Shown piece by piece: positions 5,946 to 11,952 of a stretch of DNA of 12,329 bases. Below the pieces are notes generated by a model. It had not been told where the DNA came from and searched no databases. It saw nothing but the letters and a program-made list of their open reading frames with translations. The position numbers and the translations under genes are program-made. Source of the stretch: JALZDI01 sp965653225. GTDB lineage: Bacteria > Actinomycetota > Actinomycetes > Propionibacteriales > Nocardioidaceae. The DNA lies in NCBI GenBank assembly GCA_965653225.1, contig CBFGZI010000111.1:1-12329 (forward strand). Reading direction: 5' to 3'. The number at the start of each line of letters is the position of its first letter. The stretch's first letter is position 1.

Positions 5946-6874
5946 CCGACGCCATCTCAGTGGCAGGACTGGTCAAGAGCTTCGGCCCGACCCGCGCCCT
6001 GGACGGTCTCGACCTGAACGTACGCACCGGGGAGGTGCACGGCTTCCTCGGCCCCAACGGTGCCGGCAAGACCACCACCATCCGGATCCTGCTCGGCCTG
6101 ATCCGCGCCGACGCGGGCACGGCCCGGCTGCTTGGTGGCGACCCGCGCGCCGACGCCACCGCGCTGCACCGGCGGCTGGCCTCGGTGCCCGGTGACGTGA
6201 CCCTGTGGCCCAACCTCACCGGCGGCGAGACCATCGACCTGCTCGGCCGGCTGCGCGGCGGGCTAGACCCCCGCCGACGCGCCGAGCTGCTCGACCGGTT
6301 CGAGCTCGACCCGCGGAAGAAGGGTCGCGCCTACTCCAAGGGCAACCGGCAGAAGGTGGCGCTGGTCGCCGCGCTGTCCTCCGACGTCGAGCTCCTGCTG
6401 CTGGACGAGCCCACCTCCGGGCTGGACCCGTTGATGGAGGAGGTGTTCCGCGAGGTCATCCTCGAGGACCAGCGCGACAAGGGCCGCACCGTGCTGCTGT
6501 CCAGCCACATCCTGTCCGAGGTCGAGGCACTGTGCGACCGGGTGACCATCATCCGCGACGGCCGCGCCGTCGAGTCCGGAACACTCGCCGACCTGAGACA
6601 CCTGACCCGCACCTCGTTCAAGGCCGAGCTCACGAGTCCCGCGACCGGGCTGGCCGCCCTGCCCGGCGTGCACGACCTGCAGGCCTACGACCACCACGTG
6701 AGCTTCGACGCCGACACGGCCTCGATCGACGAGGTGCTGCGGCACCTGACGGCAGCAGGCGTTCGCAGCCTGGTCAGCCAGCCGCCGACGCTGGAGGAGC
6801 TGTTCCTGCGCCACTACGACAGGTCGGCCACCGACGACGAACGCACCGACGAGCAGCGCAAGCGGGTGTCGTGA
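5942..6874 (+). CDS. ABC transporter ATP-binding protein (drug/polyketide exporter type)
   Basis: The 310-residue ATPase of an ABC-2 type exporter. Walker A GPNGAGKTT is at 37-45, the signature region appears as YSKGNRQK (131-138) instead of LSGGQ, Walker B LLLLDEP at 151-157, the D-loop SGLDP at 159-163 and the switch His189 in SSHI. The usual Q-loop glutamine is absent: the segment reads VPGDVTLWPNLTG (82-94). The SKGNRQK and PGD forms are, from memory, common in this exporter subfamily, so activity is not in doubt. The C-terminal part (about 225-310) is a family extension with the motif PPTLEELFLRHY. The gene begins in the tetR stop codon and ends in the TGATG junction with the permease. 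The substrate cannot be read from sequence; a hydrophobic drug or secondary metabolite is the usual guess. Confidence 0.95.
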   Translation: MTDAISVAGLVKSFGPTRALDGLDLNVRTGEVHGFLGPNGAGKTTTIRILLGLIRADAGTARLLGGDPRADATALHRRLASVPGDVTLWPNLTGGETIDLLGRLRGGLDPRRRAELLDRFELDPRKKGRAYSKGNRQKVALVAALSSDVELLLLDEPTSGLDPLMEEVFREVILEDQRDKGRTVLLSSHILSEVEALCDRVTIIRDGRAVESGTLADLRHLTRTSFKAELTSPATGLAALPGVHDLQAYDHHVSFDADTASIDEVLRHLTAAGVRSLVSQPPTLEELFLRHYDRSATDDERTDEQRKRVS

Positions 6875-8460
6875 TGAACGCGTTCGTCGGCACCCGCGCC
6901 CTGGCACGGCTCGCCCTCCGTCTCGACCGTGTACGCCTGACCGTGTGGGTGCTGGCCATCGGGCTCACGCCGGCCGCGACCGCGGCCAACTACATGCAGC
7001 TCTACCCCACCGAGCGTTCGCTGCAGAACGTCAGCGGGGTCATCTCCAACCCGTCGCTGGTCGCCATCAACGGTCCGCTCTTCTCCGTCACCCTCGGGGG
7101 TCTGACCGCGTGGAAGATCGGCGCGACGGCGTTCATCCTGGTCGGGCTGATGAGCCTGTTCACGGTCATCCGGCACACCCGCACCGAGGAGGAGACCGGC
7201 CGGCTGGAGCTGCTCGGCGCGACCGTCGTGGGTCGACACGCCGCCCTCACCGCCACACTGCTGGTCGCGAGCCTCGCCAGCGTGGCCATCGCCGTGCTGG
7301 TGGCGGTGACCCTCGCCGGCGTGGGTCTGCCCGCGTCGGGCTCGGTGGCCCTGGGAGCCGCCATCGGCCTCACCGGGGTGTTGTTCGCCGCCGTCGCCGC
7401 GTTCTGCGCCCAGCTCACCGCCAGCGCCCGCACCGCCACCGGCATCACCGGCGCGGTCCTGGGAGCGGCGTACGTGCTGCGCGCCGTCGGCGACGTCGGT
7501 CCGACGTGGCTGAGCTGGCTCTCCCCCATCGGCTGGGCGATGCGGATGCGGGCGTTCGCTGCAGAGCAGTGGTGGGTGACGGTGCTTTTCGTGCTCCTGA
7601 CGCTAGCGCTGGCCGGTGCGGCGTACGCGCTCACCGCGCGACGCGACCTCGGCTTCGGGCTGCTGCCGCCGCGGCTCGGTCCCGCGCAGGCCGGGTCCTC
7701 GCTGCGCAGCCCCATCGCCCTGGCCTGGCGGCTGCACCGCGGGGTGCTGGTCGGGTGGCTGGTCGGGCTGGCGGTCACGGGGGCCGTCATGGGAGGCGCG
7801 GCCGTCGCGATCTCGGGCGGGCTGCACGCCAACCAGCAGATGACCGAGCTGCTCGCCCGGATGGGCGGCAGCAAGGGCCTCACCAGCGCCTACCTGGCGG
7901 CGGTCTTCAGCATCACCGGCGTGGTGGCCGCGGCCTACACCGTCCAGGCGACCCAGCGGATGCACGCCGAGGAGGTCGGCGGTCGGCTGGAGCCGATTCT
8001 GGCCACTCGCGTCGGCCGGGTGCAGTGGGCACTGAGCCACTTCGTGTTCGCGCTGCTGGGCACGGCTCTGCTGCTGACCGTGGCCGGTGTCGGCGCCGGG
8101 CTCGCGTACGGGCTGCAGATCGACGACGTCGGCGGACAGGTGACCCGGCTGCTCGGTGCGGCGCTGGTGCAGCTGCCGGCGGCGTGGGTGCTCGCCGGCC
8201 TCGGCATGGCGCTGTTCGGGCTGGCTCCGCGCTTCGCGGTCCTCACGTGGGCCGGGCTCATCGTCTGTGCGGTGCTGCTCGAGCTCGGCGCGTTGCTGGG
8301 GCTGAGCGAGTGGATCGTCGGAATCTCGCCGTTCGCGCACGTGCCGAAGCTGCCCGGCAGCCCGTTCACAAGCGCACCGCTGCTGTGGCTCACCGCGATA
8401 GCGGCCGCCATGAGTGTCGCGGGCCTGGCGGGGTTCCGTCGTCGCGACATCGTCGGCTGA
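6874..8460 (+). CDS. ABC transporter permease, polyketide-exporter-like
   Basis: A 528-residue integral membrane protein with about twelve hydrophobic segments arranged as two halves of six. They are separated by a more polar stretch (about 250-285, containing TARRDLGFGLLPPRLGP). Each half carries an amphipathic acidic motif after its second helix: RHTRTEEETGRLELLGATVVGR in the first and QRMHAEEVGGRLEPILATRVGR in the second, showing internal duplication. This layout matches permeases annotated as exporters of polyketide antibiotics (COG3559-like). It begins at the ATG in TGATG, one base overlapping the ATPase stop; a GTG at 6871 is the alternative. It forms the membrane pore for the ATPase encoded upstream, which presumably works as a dimer. 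Specificity is unknown. Confidence 0.92.
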   Translation: MNAFVGTRALARLALRLDRVRLTVWVLAIGLTPAATAANYMQLYPTERSLQNVSGVISNPSLVAINGPLFSVTLGGLTAWKIGATAFILVGLMSLFTVIRHTRTEEETGRLELLGATVVGRHAALTATLLVASLASVAIAVLVAVTLAGVGLPASGSVALGAAIGLTGVLFAAVAAFCAQLTASARTATGITGAVLGAAYVLRAVGDVGPTWLSWLSPIGWAMRMRAFAAEQWWVTVLFVLLTLALAGAAYALTARRDLGFGLLPPRLGPAQAGSSLRSPIALAWRLHRGVLVGWLVGLAVTGAVMGGAAVAISGGLHANQQMTELLARMGGSKGLTSAYLAAVFSITGVVAAAYTVQATQRMHAEEVGGRLEPILATRVGRVQWALSHFVFALLGTALLLTVAGVGAGLAYGLQIDDVGGQVTRLLGAALVQLPAAWVLAGLGMALFGLAPRFAVLTWAGLIVCAVLLELGALLGLSEWIVGISPFAHVPKLPGSPFTSAPLLWLTAIAAAMSVAGLAGFRRRDIVG

Positions 8461-8462
8461 GC

Positions 8463-8490
8463 GGCATCGAGGTGAACACTCGTCGGTGCC
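8463..8490 (+). terminator. Hairpin after the exporter operon
   Basis: GGCATCGA (8463-8470) pairs with TCGGTGCC (8483-8490) over 8 bp including one G-T wobble, with a 12-nt loop. It starts 2 nt after the permease stop. There is no T-tract, so it may be a weak terminator or an RNA 3'-end stabiliser. Confidence 0.3.
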
Positions 8491-8526
8491 CGTTGTCGAA
8501 GGCCGGGAACACTAGGCGGGCGCGAG

Positions 8527-8532
8527 TAACCT
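8527..8532 (+). promoter_or_regulatory. Candidate -10 box of a leaderless promoter
   Basis: TAACCT lies 6 nt before the GTG at 8539, a spacing typical of leaderless actinobacterial transcripts. No -35 consensus lies 16-18 bp upstream. The heptamer GAACACT occurs twice upstream (8474-8480 and 8507-8513), 33 bp apart, and could mark activator half-sites. Confidence 0.35.
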
Positions 8533-8538
8533 GAAGTC

Positions 8539-8811
8539 GTGGAGGAGCAGGAGCCTGGCGGTGACAGCGACGTCGAGGCCCTGTTGAGCAGCCTCGACCC
8601 CGCCGAGAAGTCGTCGGCAGTGGAGTCCGAGCACTTGCGCAGGATCGCTGCCTTGGTCGGTGCGCGGGCACGCGTCGAGCACGACCTGAAGGACGCTGTG
8701 CGAGCCGCTCACGTCCACGGAGAGTCGTGGGCGCAGATCGCGCTCGCGCTCGGCCTGTCGCGACGTGCGGCCCGCCGGCTGTACGCCGAGCGCAGCCCCC
8801 ACGCCGGCTGA
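8539..8811 (+). CDS. Small helix-turn-helix protein, hypothetical
   Basis: A 90-residue acidic-to-basic protein that I cannot name. The N-terminal 20 residues are Glu/Asp-rich and probably disordered. Residues 30-60 are predicted helical (EHLRRIAALVGARARVEHDLKDAV region), and 62-84 read ESWAQIALALGLSRRAARRLYAE, a good helix-turn-helix with WAQIALALGLS as first helix and turn and RRAARRLYAE as recognition helix. Such short one-HTH proteins are common in actinobacteria and resemble the last domain of sigma-like or Trp-repressor-like folds. The GTG start has no ribosome binding site but lies 6 nt after TAACCT. It stands alone, after the exporter operon and convergent with the SRPBCC gene. The target is unknown; control of a neighbouring operon is only a guess. 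Confidence 0.7.
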   Translation: MEEQEPGGDSDVEALLSSLDPAEKSSAVESEHLRRIAALVGARARVEHDLKDAVRAAHVHGESWAQIALALGLSRRAARRLYAERSPHAG

Positions 8812-8854
8812 CGCAACGCCCGCGGGCACGCCGTACGACCGGTGACTCAGTGGC

Positions 8855-9346
8855 TCACGACTGCGCGGCGAGCAGCTCGTCGAGCTTCTCGTACCCCTCG
8901 GTCACGCCGGACTCCATGCCGCTGGACAGGATCATGTCGCGCAGCTCCATGTTGTCGACGACGCTCAGCGCGACGATGCGGCTGCGCCCGTCACCGAGGT
9001 CCTCGAACGTCAACGTCTCGAGGCTGACGCCGTCGGGGTAGCCCTCGTAGGTGAAGGTCTGGACCAGCCGCCCGTTGGGGCGCACCTCGTGGAAGGCGCC
9101 GTAGAACGCGGCGATCTCCTCGCCGTCTCGCAACGAGGCGTAGCGGTAGCTCCCGCCGGTCTTGACGTCCCAGCGGTCGATCCGGGTTTCGAGGCTGCGC
9201 GGACCGATCCACCGCGCGAACAGCTCCGGGTCGGTCCATGCCCGGAACACCCGGTCCCGGGGCGCGTCGAACTCGCGGACGATCTTGATCGTCGGCAGCT
9301 TCGGGTCGGCGTGGATCTGGGTCTCGTGCTTGGTCGTCGCGGTCAT
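8855..9346 (-). CDS. AHSA1/SRPBCC (START-like) domain protein
   Basis: A 163-residue single-domain protein of the AHSA1 group in the SRPBCC superfamily, which forms a deep hydrophobic ligand pocket. Family motifs are IVREFDAPRDRVFRAWTDPELFARWIGP (about 22-49), the strand GGSYRYA (64-70), FYGAFHEVRPNGRLVQTFTYEG (81-102), VSLETLTFEDLGDGRSRI and the C-terminal helix MESGVTEGYEKLDELLA. The ATG at 9346 has a strong GGAGGGGAG upstream and overlaps the arsR stop as ATGA, so the two are translationally coupled. ArsR-AHSA1 pairs are very common in actinobacteria; the AHSA1 partner is thought to bind or handle a small hydrophobic molecule, but the ligand is usually unknown. No catalytic function can be assigned. 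Confidence 0.9.
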   Translation of the reverse strand: MTATTKHETQIHADPKLPTIKIVREFDAPRDRVFRAWTDPELFARWIGPRSLETRIDRWDVKTGGSYRYASLRDGEEIAAFYGAFHEVRPNGRLVQTFTYEGYPDGVSLETLTFEDLGDGRSRIVALSVVDNMELRDMILSSGMESGVTEGYEKLDELLAAQS

Positions 9347-9711
9347 GATGCCGCTCCCCTCCGGGTGTCTGTGCTGTGTTGCTCTTGGTCGTCGTCCATC
9401 GAGGCGAGCACGGCGTCGAGGCGCGAGAAGCGCTCCTCGGCCTGCCGCCGGTAGCGCTCGACCCACTTGGTGGTCAGGTCGAGCACGTCCGCCTCCAGGT
9501 GGCACGGGCGGCGCTGGGCCTCCCGCGTGCGCGACACCAGCCCCGCGTCCTCCAGCACCTTCACGTGCTTGGAGACCGCCTGGACCGTGACGTCGTAGGG
9601 CGCGGCCAGCTCGTTGATGCCGGCGTCGCCGACGGCGAGCCGGGCCACGATGTCGCGGCGGGTCGGGTCGGCCAGCGCCGCGAACACGCGGGAGAGCCGG
9701 TCCTCCGTCAT
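9343..9711 (-). CDS. ArsR family winged-helix regulator (metal-site-free, AHSA1-associated type)
   Basis: A 122-residue winged helix protein. LSRVFAALADPTRRDIVARLA is the typical ArsR first helix pair; GINELAAPYDVTVQAVSKHVKVLEDAGLVS (31-60) is the helix-turn-helix with recognition helix TVQAVSKHVKVL; RTREAQRRPCHLE forms the wing. There is no CxC-type metal site, and the only Cys (70) lies in the wing, so metal sensing is unlikely. This is the SdpR-like group that usually represses itself. I chose ATG 9711, preceded by an AAGG-containing sequence, over TTG 9735, because the conserved fold starts at MTEDRLSRVF and the TTG lies inside an operator. The promoter upstream carries two perfect palindromes. 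The stop overlaps the AHSA1 start by 4 bp. Confidence 0.92.
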   Translation of the reverse strand: MTEDRLSRVFAALADPTRRDIVARLAVGDAGINELAAPYDVTVQAVSKHVKVLEDAGLVSRTREAQRRPCHLEADVLDLTTKWVERYRRQAEERFSRLDAVLASMDDDQEQHSTDTRRGAAS

Positions 9712-9731
9712 CGTCCGCACCGCCTTCGTGT

Positions 9732-9747
9732 TCAACCGATTGGTTGA
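9732..9747. promoter_or_regulatory. ArsR operator, site 1 (TCAACC-N4-GGTTGA)
   Basis: TCAACC GATT GGTTGA has perfect 6-bp arms. It covers the expected transcription start, about 6-12 nt downstream of the -10 box, and ends 21 bp before the ATG at 9711. It shares both arms with site 2 at 9778-9793. Confidence 0.75.
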
Positions 9748-9752
9748 TAAGG

Positions 9753-9781
9753 ACGCTAGACCGCATCGATCCCGTTGTCAA
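9753..9781 (-). promoter_or_regulatory. Promoter of the arsR-AHSA1 operon
   Basis: On the minus strand a perfect -35 TTGACA (9781-9776) is followed after 17 bp by TAGCGT (9758-9753), which fits TANNNT. The predicted start falls near 9746, inside operator site 1, and the -35 overlaps operator site 2. Confidence 0.7.
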
Positions 9782-9793
9782 CCAACTGGTTGA
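9778..9793. promoter_or_regulatory. ArsR operator, site 2 (TCAACC-N4-GGTTGA)
   Basis: TCAACC AACT GGTTGA has the same 6-bp arms as site 1, with centres 46 bp apart. Four of its bases belong to the -35 hexamer, so binding would block the polymerase. Confidence 0.75.
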
Positions 9794-9868
9794 AGAAGCC
9801 TTGTCAGGTGGGGGCGGATGACGAGTCGAGCTGGGGCCGGACCCCGCAGCCGTAGCGTCGAGCCCGCG

Positions 9869-10978
9869 TCAGCCCGGAAGACGCACGACGTCCGCGGTGA
9901 CGCACCCACCCTCGAGACGTTCTGGAGCGGGGCTGTCGTAGACCACCAGCAGCCGATCGTTCCCGTCGTCGTCCGGATCGAGCACGACGATTCCCTCGGC
10001 GTGGTCGGCGCGGTCCCCGTACGGCAGCTCGACCTCCACAGTGAAGTCGTCGTCGCGGGCGACCGTCGACTCCTGCACCCTGCACGCGCCATGCCATCGG
10101 TAGACCCGCACTGGGCCGTCGAGGTCCATCGTGGGTCCGGCGAGCACGAGCAGGTCGTCGCCGTGCGGGCAGAGGTCGCGGATCCCCAGCCCGCCGAGGT
10201 CCAGCAGGTGCTTGGCGTAGGGCAGGTCGTCGTCGAGGGTGCGCAGAAGCAGTCGGCCGGGTTCGTCCGGCTCCACGTACGGCTCCAGCTCCAGCAGTAC
10301 CGCCCACCCGCGGAGCACGGGTCCGCGCATCCCGACATAGACGCGGTCGCCGTTGACGCCGATCCCCTCGATGTCGAGCCCGTTGTCCTTGCTCGGGATC
10401 GACACGAACGGCCCGAGGTGCTCGTCCTCGGCGAGCAGGTCGCGCAGGGTCTTGTCCCCACGGGCACCGAGAAGCGCCGCCTGCAGCGACTGGCCGTCCG
10501 CGTCCCCCTTGCGCACCAGCGTCGGAAGCCCGTCGTCGTCGTGCACCACCGGAATCCGCACCAGCACGTTGCGGTTGTCCTCAACGGCCACGGTCGCGAG
10601 CCGGTCGAACGCCTTGCCGGTGCCGTGCTTGTCCTTGATCCTCTTGCGCTTCAGGCTGTGCGACCCGACCGCCCACAGGTAGGAGTCCGAACGCGCGATG
10701 CCCTCGATGTCGGCCTCGGCGTCGGCGTCACCGGGCAGGTCGACGAGGTCGGCGAGCCGGTACGTCGTCTGGTCGCCGTACTCGCTCCCCTCGCCGCCGG
10801 CGACCAGCCGCTCGATCGTCGCGGTCTCGTCCCCCGCCAACCACAGGCACCGGCCCTCCACGCGCAGTGCCGAGAGGTTGACGTGGGTGTCGGCCTCCCG
10901 CGACTCGCGGTGGAAGCACAGCCGCACCGTCCCCGACACGGCTGCCGGTGTGCCCTTTCCCGAGCTCTGCGAAGTCAC
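9869..10978 (-). CDS. DUF3616-like protein of unknown function
   Basis: A 369-residue soluble protein without signal peptide or membrane segment. Repeated strand-rich units such as ADIEGIARSDSYLWAVGSHS, GLDIEGIGVNGDRVYVGMRGPVLRGWAVLLEL, GLGIRDLCPHGDDLLVLAGP and AEGIVVLDPDDDGNDRLLVVYD suggest a beta-propeller-like fold. They match my memory of DUF3616 proteins (paired DIEGI motifs and the RGPVLRGWA segment). Acidic DDDG-type turns could bind Ca2+. I chose GTG 10978 because the family-like part begins soon after it and a TAGCCT box lies 7 nt upstream, a leaderless pattern; an in-frame ATG at 11026 would add 16 residues, lacks a ribosome binding site and would place the box inside the gene. It stands alone, with no link to its neighbours visible. 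Function unknown. Confidence 0.75.
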   Translation of the reverse strand: MTSQSSGKGTPAAVSGTVRLCFHRESREADTHVNLSALRVEGRCLWLAGDETATIERLVAGGEGSEYGDQTTYRLADLVDLPGDADAEADIEGIARSDSYLWAVGSHSLKRKRIKDKHGTGKAFDRLATVAVEDNRNVLVRIPVVHDDDGLPTLVRKGDADGQSLQAALLGARGDKTLRDLLAEDEHLGPFVSIPSKDNGLDIEGIGVNGDRVYVGMRGPVLRGWAVLLELEPYVEPDEPGRLLLRTLDDDLPYAKHLLDLGGLGIRDLCPHGDDLLVLAGPTMDLDGPVRVYRWHGACRVQESTVARDDDFTVEVELPYGDRADHAEGIVVLDPDDDGNDRLLVVYDSPAPERLEGGCVTADVVRLPG

Positions 10979-10985
10979 GGCGGGC

Positions 10986-10991
10986 AGGCTA
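10986..10991 (-). promoter_or_regulatory. Candidate -10 box of a leaderless promoter for the DUF3616-like gene
   Basis: On the minus strand TAGCCT is followed by 7 nt and the GTG at 10978. It has the same geometry as the boxes before the genes starting at 3957 and 8539. No -35 consensus is visible. Confidence 0.35.
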
Positions 10992-11009
10992 CCCCGGCCG
11001 GCTGCGGCC

Positions 11010-11118
11010 TTACGGCTCGCCGGCATCCCGCTGGCCCCGACGTCGGAACCAGCGCACCAGAGACCCCATCACGGTGACGACCACGAACGACGAGGCCGAG
11101 GCCGAGCCCGTTGCTCAT
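11010..11118 (-). pseudogene. Possible tiny single-pass membrane protein, split by one extra base
   Basis: From ATG 11118 the frame reads MSNGLGLGLVV and then turns into unrelated Arg-rich sequence. If the base at 11085 is skipped, it continues as VVVTVMGSLVRWFRRRGQ and ends at TAA 11010-11012. The result would be a 35-residue protein with one hydrophobic helix followed by a basic tail, the usual form of small inside-anchored membrane proteins. It lies 27 bp after the crotonase stop on the same strand. There is no clear ribosome binding site and I recognise no family. A sequencing error, a decayed gene, programmed frameshifting or coincidence would all explain it. Confidence 0.3.
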
Positions 11119-11145
11119 CCCGAGCCCGATTCCAGACCACGTCGT

Positions 11146-11949
11146 TCAGGACCAGGTGAAGTGCGGCCTGCGCTTCTCCAGGAAGGCCCGCACCCCCTCC
11201 GCGTAGTCGTCGGTGTCGAAGGAGGAGTTGCGCAGCTCGACTGACCTCTCGTCGTCCTCGGTCTGCCCTGCCAGGATCAGGTTCACGATCTGCTTGGTCG
11301 CGCGGACGGTGAACTGGGCCCGCGTGCAGAGCAGCTCGGCGAACTCGTAGGTCAGCTTCTCCAGGTCGTCGCCGGGCACGACCTCGTCGGCGAGCCCGAT
11401 CTGGCGGGCCCGCTCGGCGTCGACGCGCTGTCCGGACATCAGCATCCACTTGGCCTGCGACGGGCCCACCACGTCGACGAGACGCTTGGTCGAGTCGAGG
11501 CTGTAGACCAGGCCGAGCTTGGCCGGGGTGATGGCGAAGCTCGCCTGGTCGTCGGCGAACCGCAGGTCGCATGCCAGCGCGAGACCGCAGCCTCCGCCGA
11601 CGCAGTAGCCGTGCACCATCGCGATGGCCGGTTTGCTCATGGCCTCCAGCGCACGCTCGGCGGCCGAGACACGCTCGTTGTAGTCGCGGGCGGAGCCGGC
11701 GTTCGCGCGCACCTCGCGGAACTCGCTGATGTCGGCTCCGGAGGCGAAGGACTTGCGTCCGGCGCCGCGGACCACGAGGACCTTCACCGACGGGTCGTCG
11801 TCGATCTCGCCGAGCACGCCCGGAAGGGCCTCGTACATGCCGAGCCGGATGGCGTTGTGCCGGTCCGGGCGGTTCAGCGTCAGCGTCGCGATGGCGCCGT
11901 CGGGGCCGGAGCGCTCGACCAGCAGGTCCGATGACGGTTCAGTGGGCAC
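11146..11949 (-). CDS. Enoyl-CoA hydratase/isomerase (crotonase) family protein without the catalytic glutamates
   Basis: A 267-residue crotonase-fold protein acting on a CoA thioester. Oxyanion-hole segments are present: KSFASGADISEF (66-77) and HGYCVGGGCGLALACDLRF (113-131). In rat enoyl-CoA hydratase the two catalytic glutamates sit in CELAMMCD and in FGQPE; here those positions are Gly122 (CGLALACD) and Ala143 (FAITPAKLGL). Simple hydratase chemistry is therefore unlikely; isomerase, decarboxylase, hydrolase or another crotonase reaction is possible. Many actinobacterial homologues share a PAxLGLxY segment like this one, so it is a subfamily trait rather than a mutation. The GTG start at 11949 has GGAGGT 5 nt upstream, inside the end of the CoA-transferase gene, from which it is separated by 3 nt. 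The two probably act on the same CoA ester. Confidence 0.88.
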   Translation of the reverse strand: MPTEPSSDLLVERSGPDGAIATLTLNRPDRHNAIRLGMYEALPGVLGEIDDDPSVKVLVVRGAGRKSFASGADISEFREVRANAGSARDYNERVSAAERALEAMSKPAIAMVHGYCVGGGCGLALACDLRFADDQASFAITPAKLGLVYSLDSTKRLVDVVGPSQAKWMLMSGQRVDAERARQIGLADEVVPGDDLEKLTYEFAELLCTRAQFTVRATKQIVNLILAGQTEDDERSVELRNSSFDTDDYAEGVRAFLEKRRPHFTWS

Positions 11950-11952
11950 GTG

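Noticed and set aside
6945..8534. Plus-strand open frame of 529 codons overlapping the permease
   Set aside because: It is Arg/Gly-rich and lacks membrane segments; the frame starting at 6874 shows twelve hydrophobic helices.
9347..9781. 5' extension of the AHSA1 frame, which would overlap the whole arsR gene
   Set aside because: The ATG at 9346 with a strong ribosome binding site matches the family start; the extension is Arg/Gly-rich shadow sequence.
9831..9849. GGGG/CCCC hairpin after the DUF3616-like gene as a terminator
   Set aside because: The stem is short with a bulge and no T-tract follows; chance stems like this are frequent at such GC content.
9818..11077. Plus-strand open frame of 419 codons opposite the DUF3616-like gene
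   Set aside because: It is Val/Gln/His/Arg-rich shadow composition without recognisable motifs; the minus strand has coherent repeated domain motifs.
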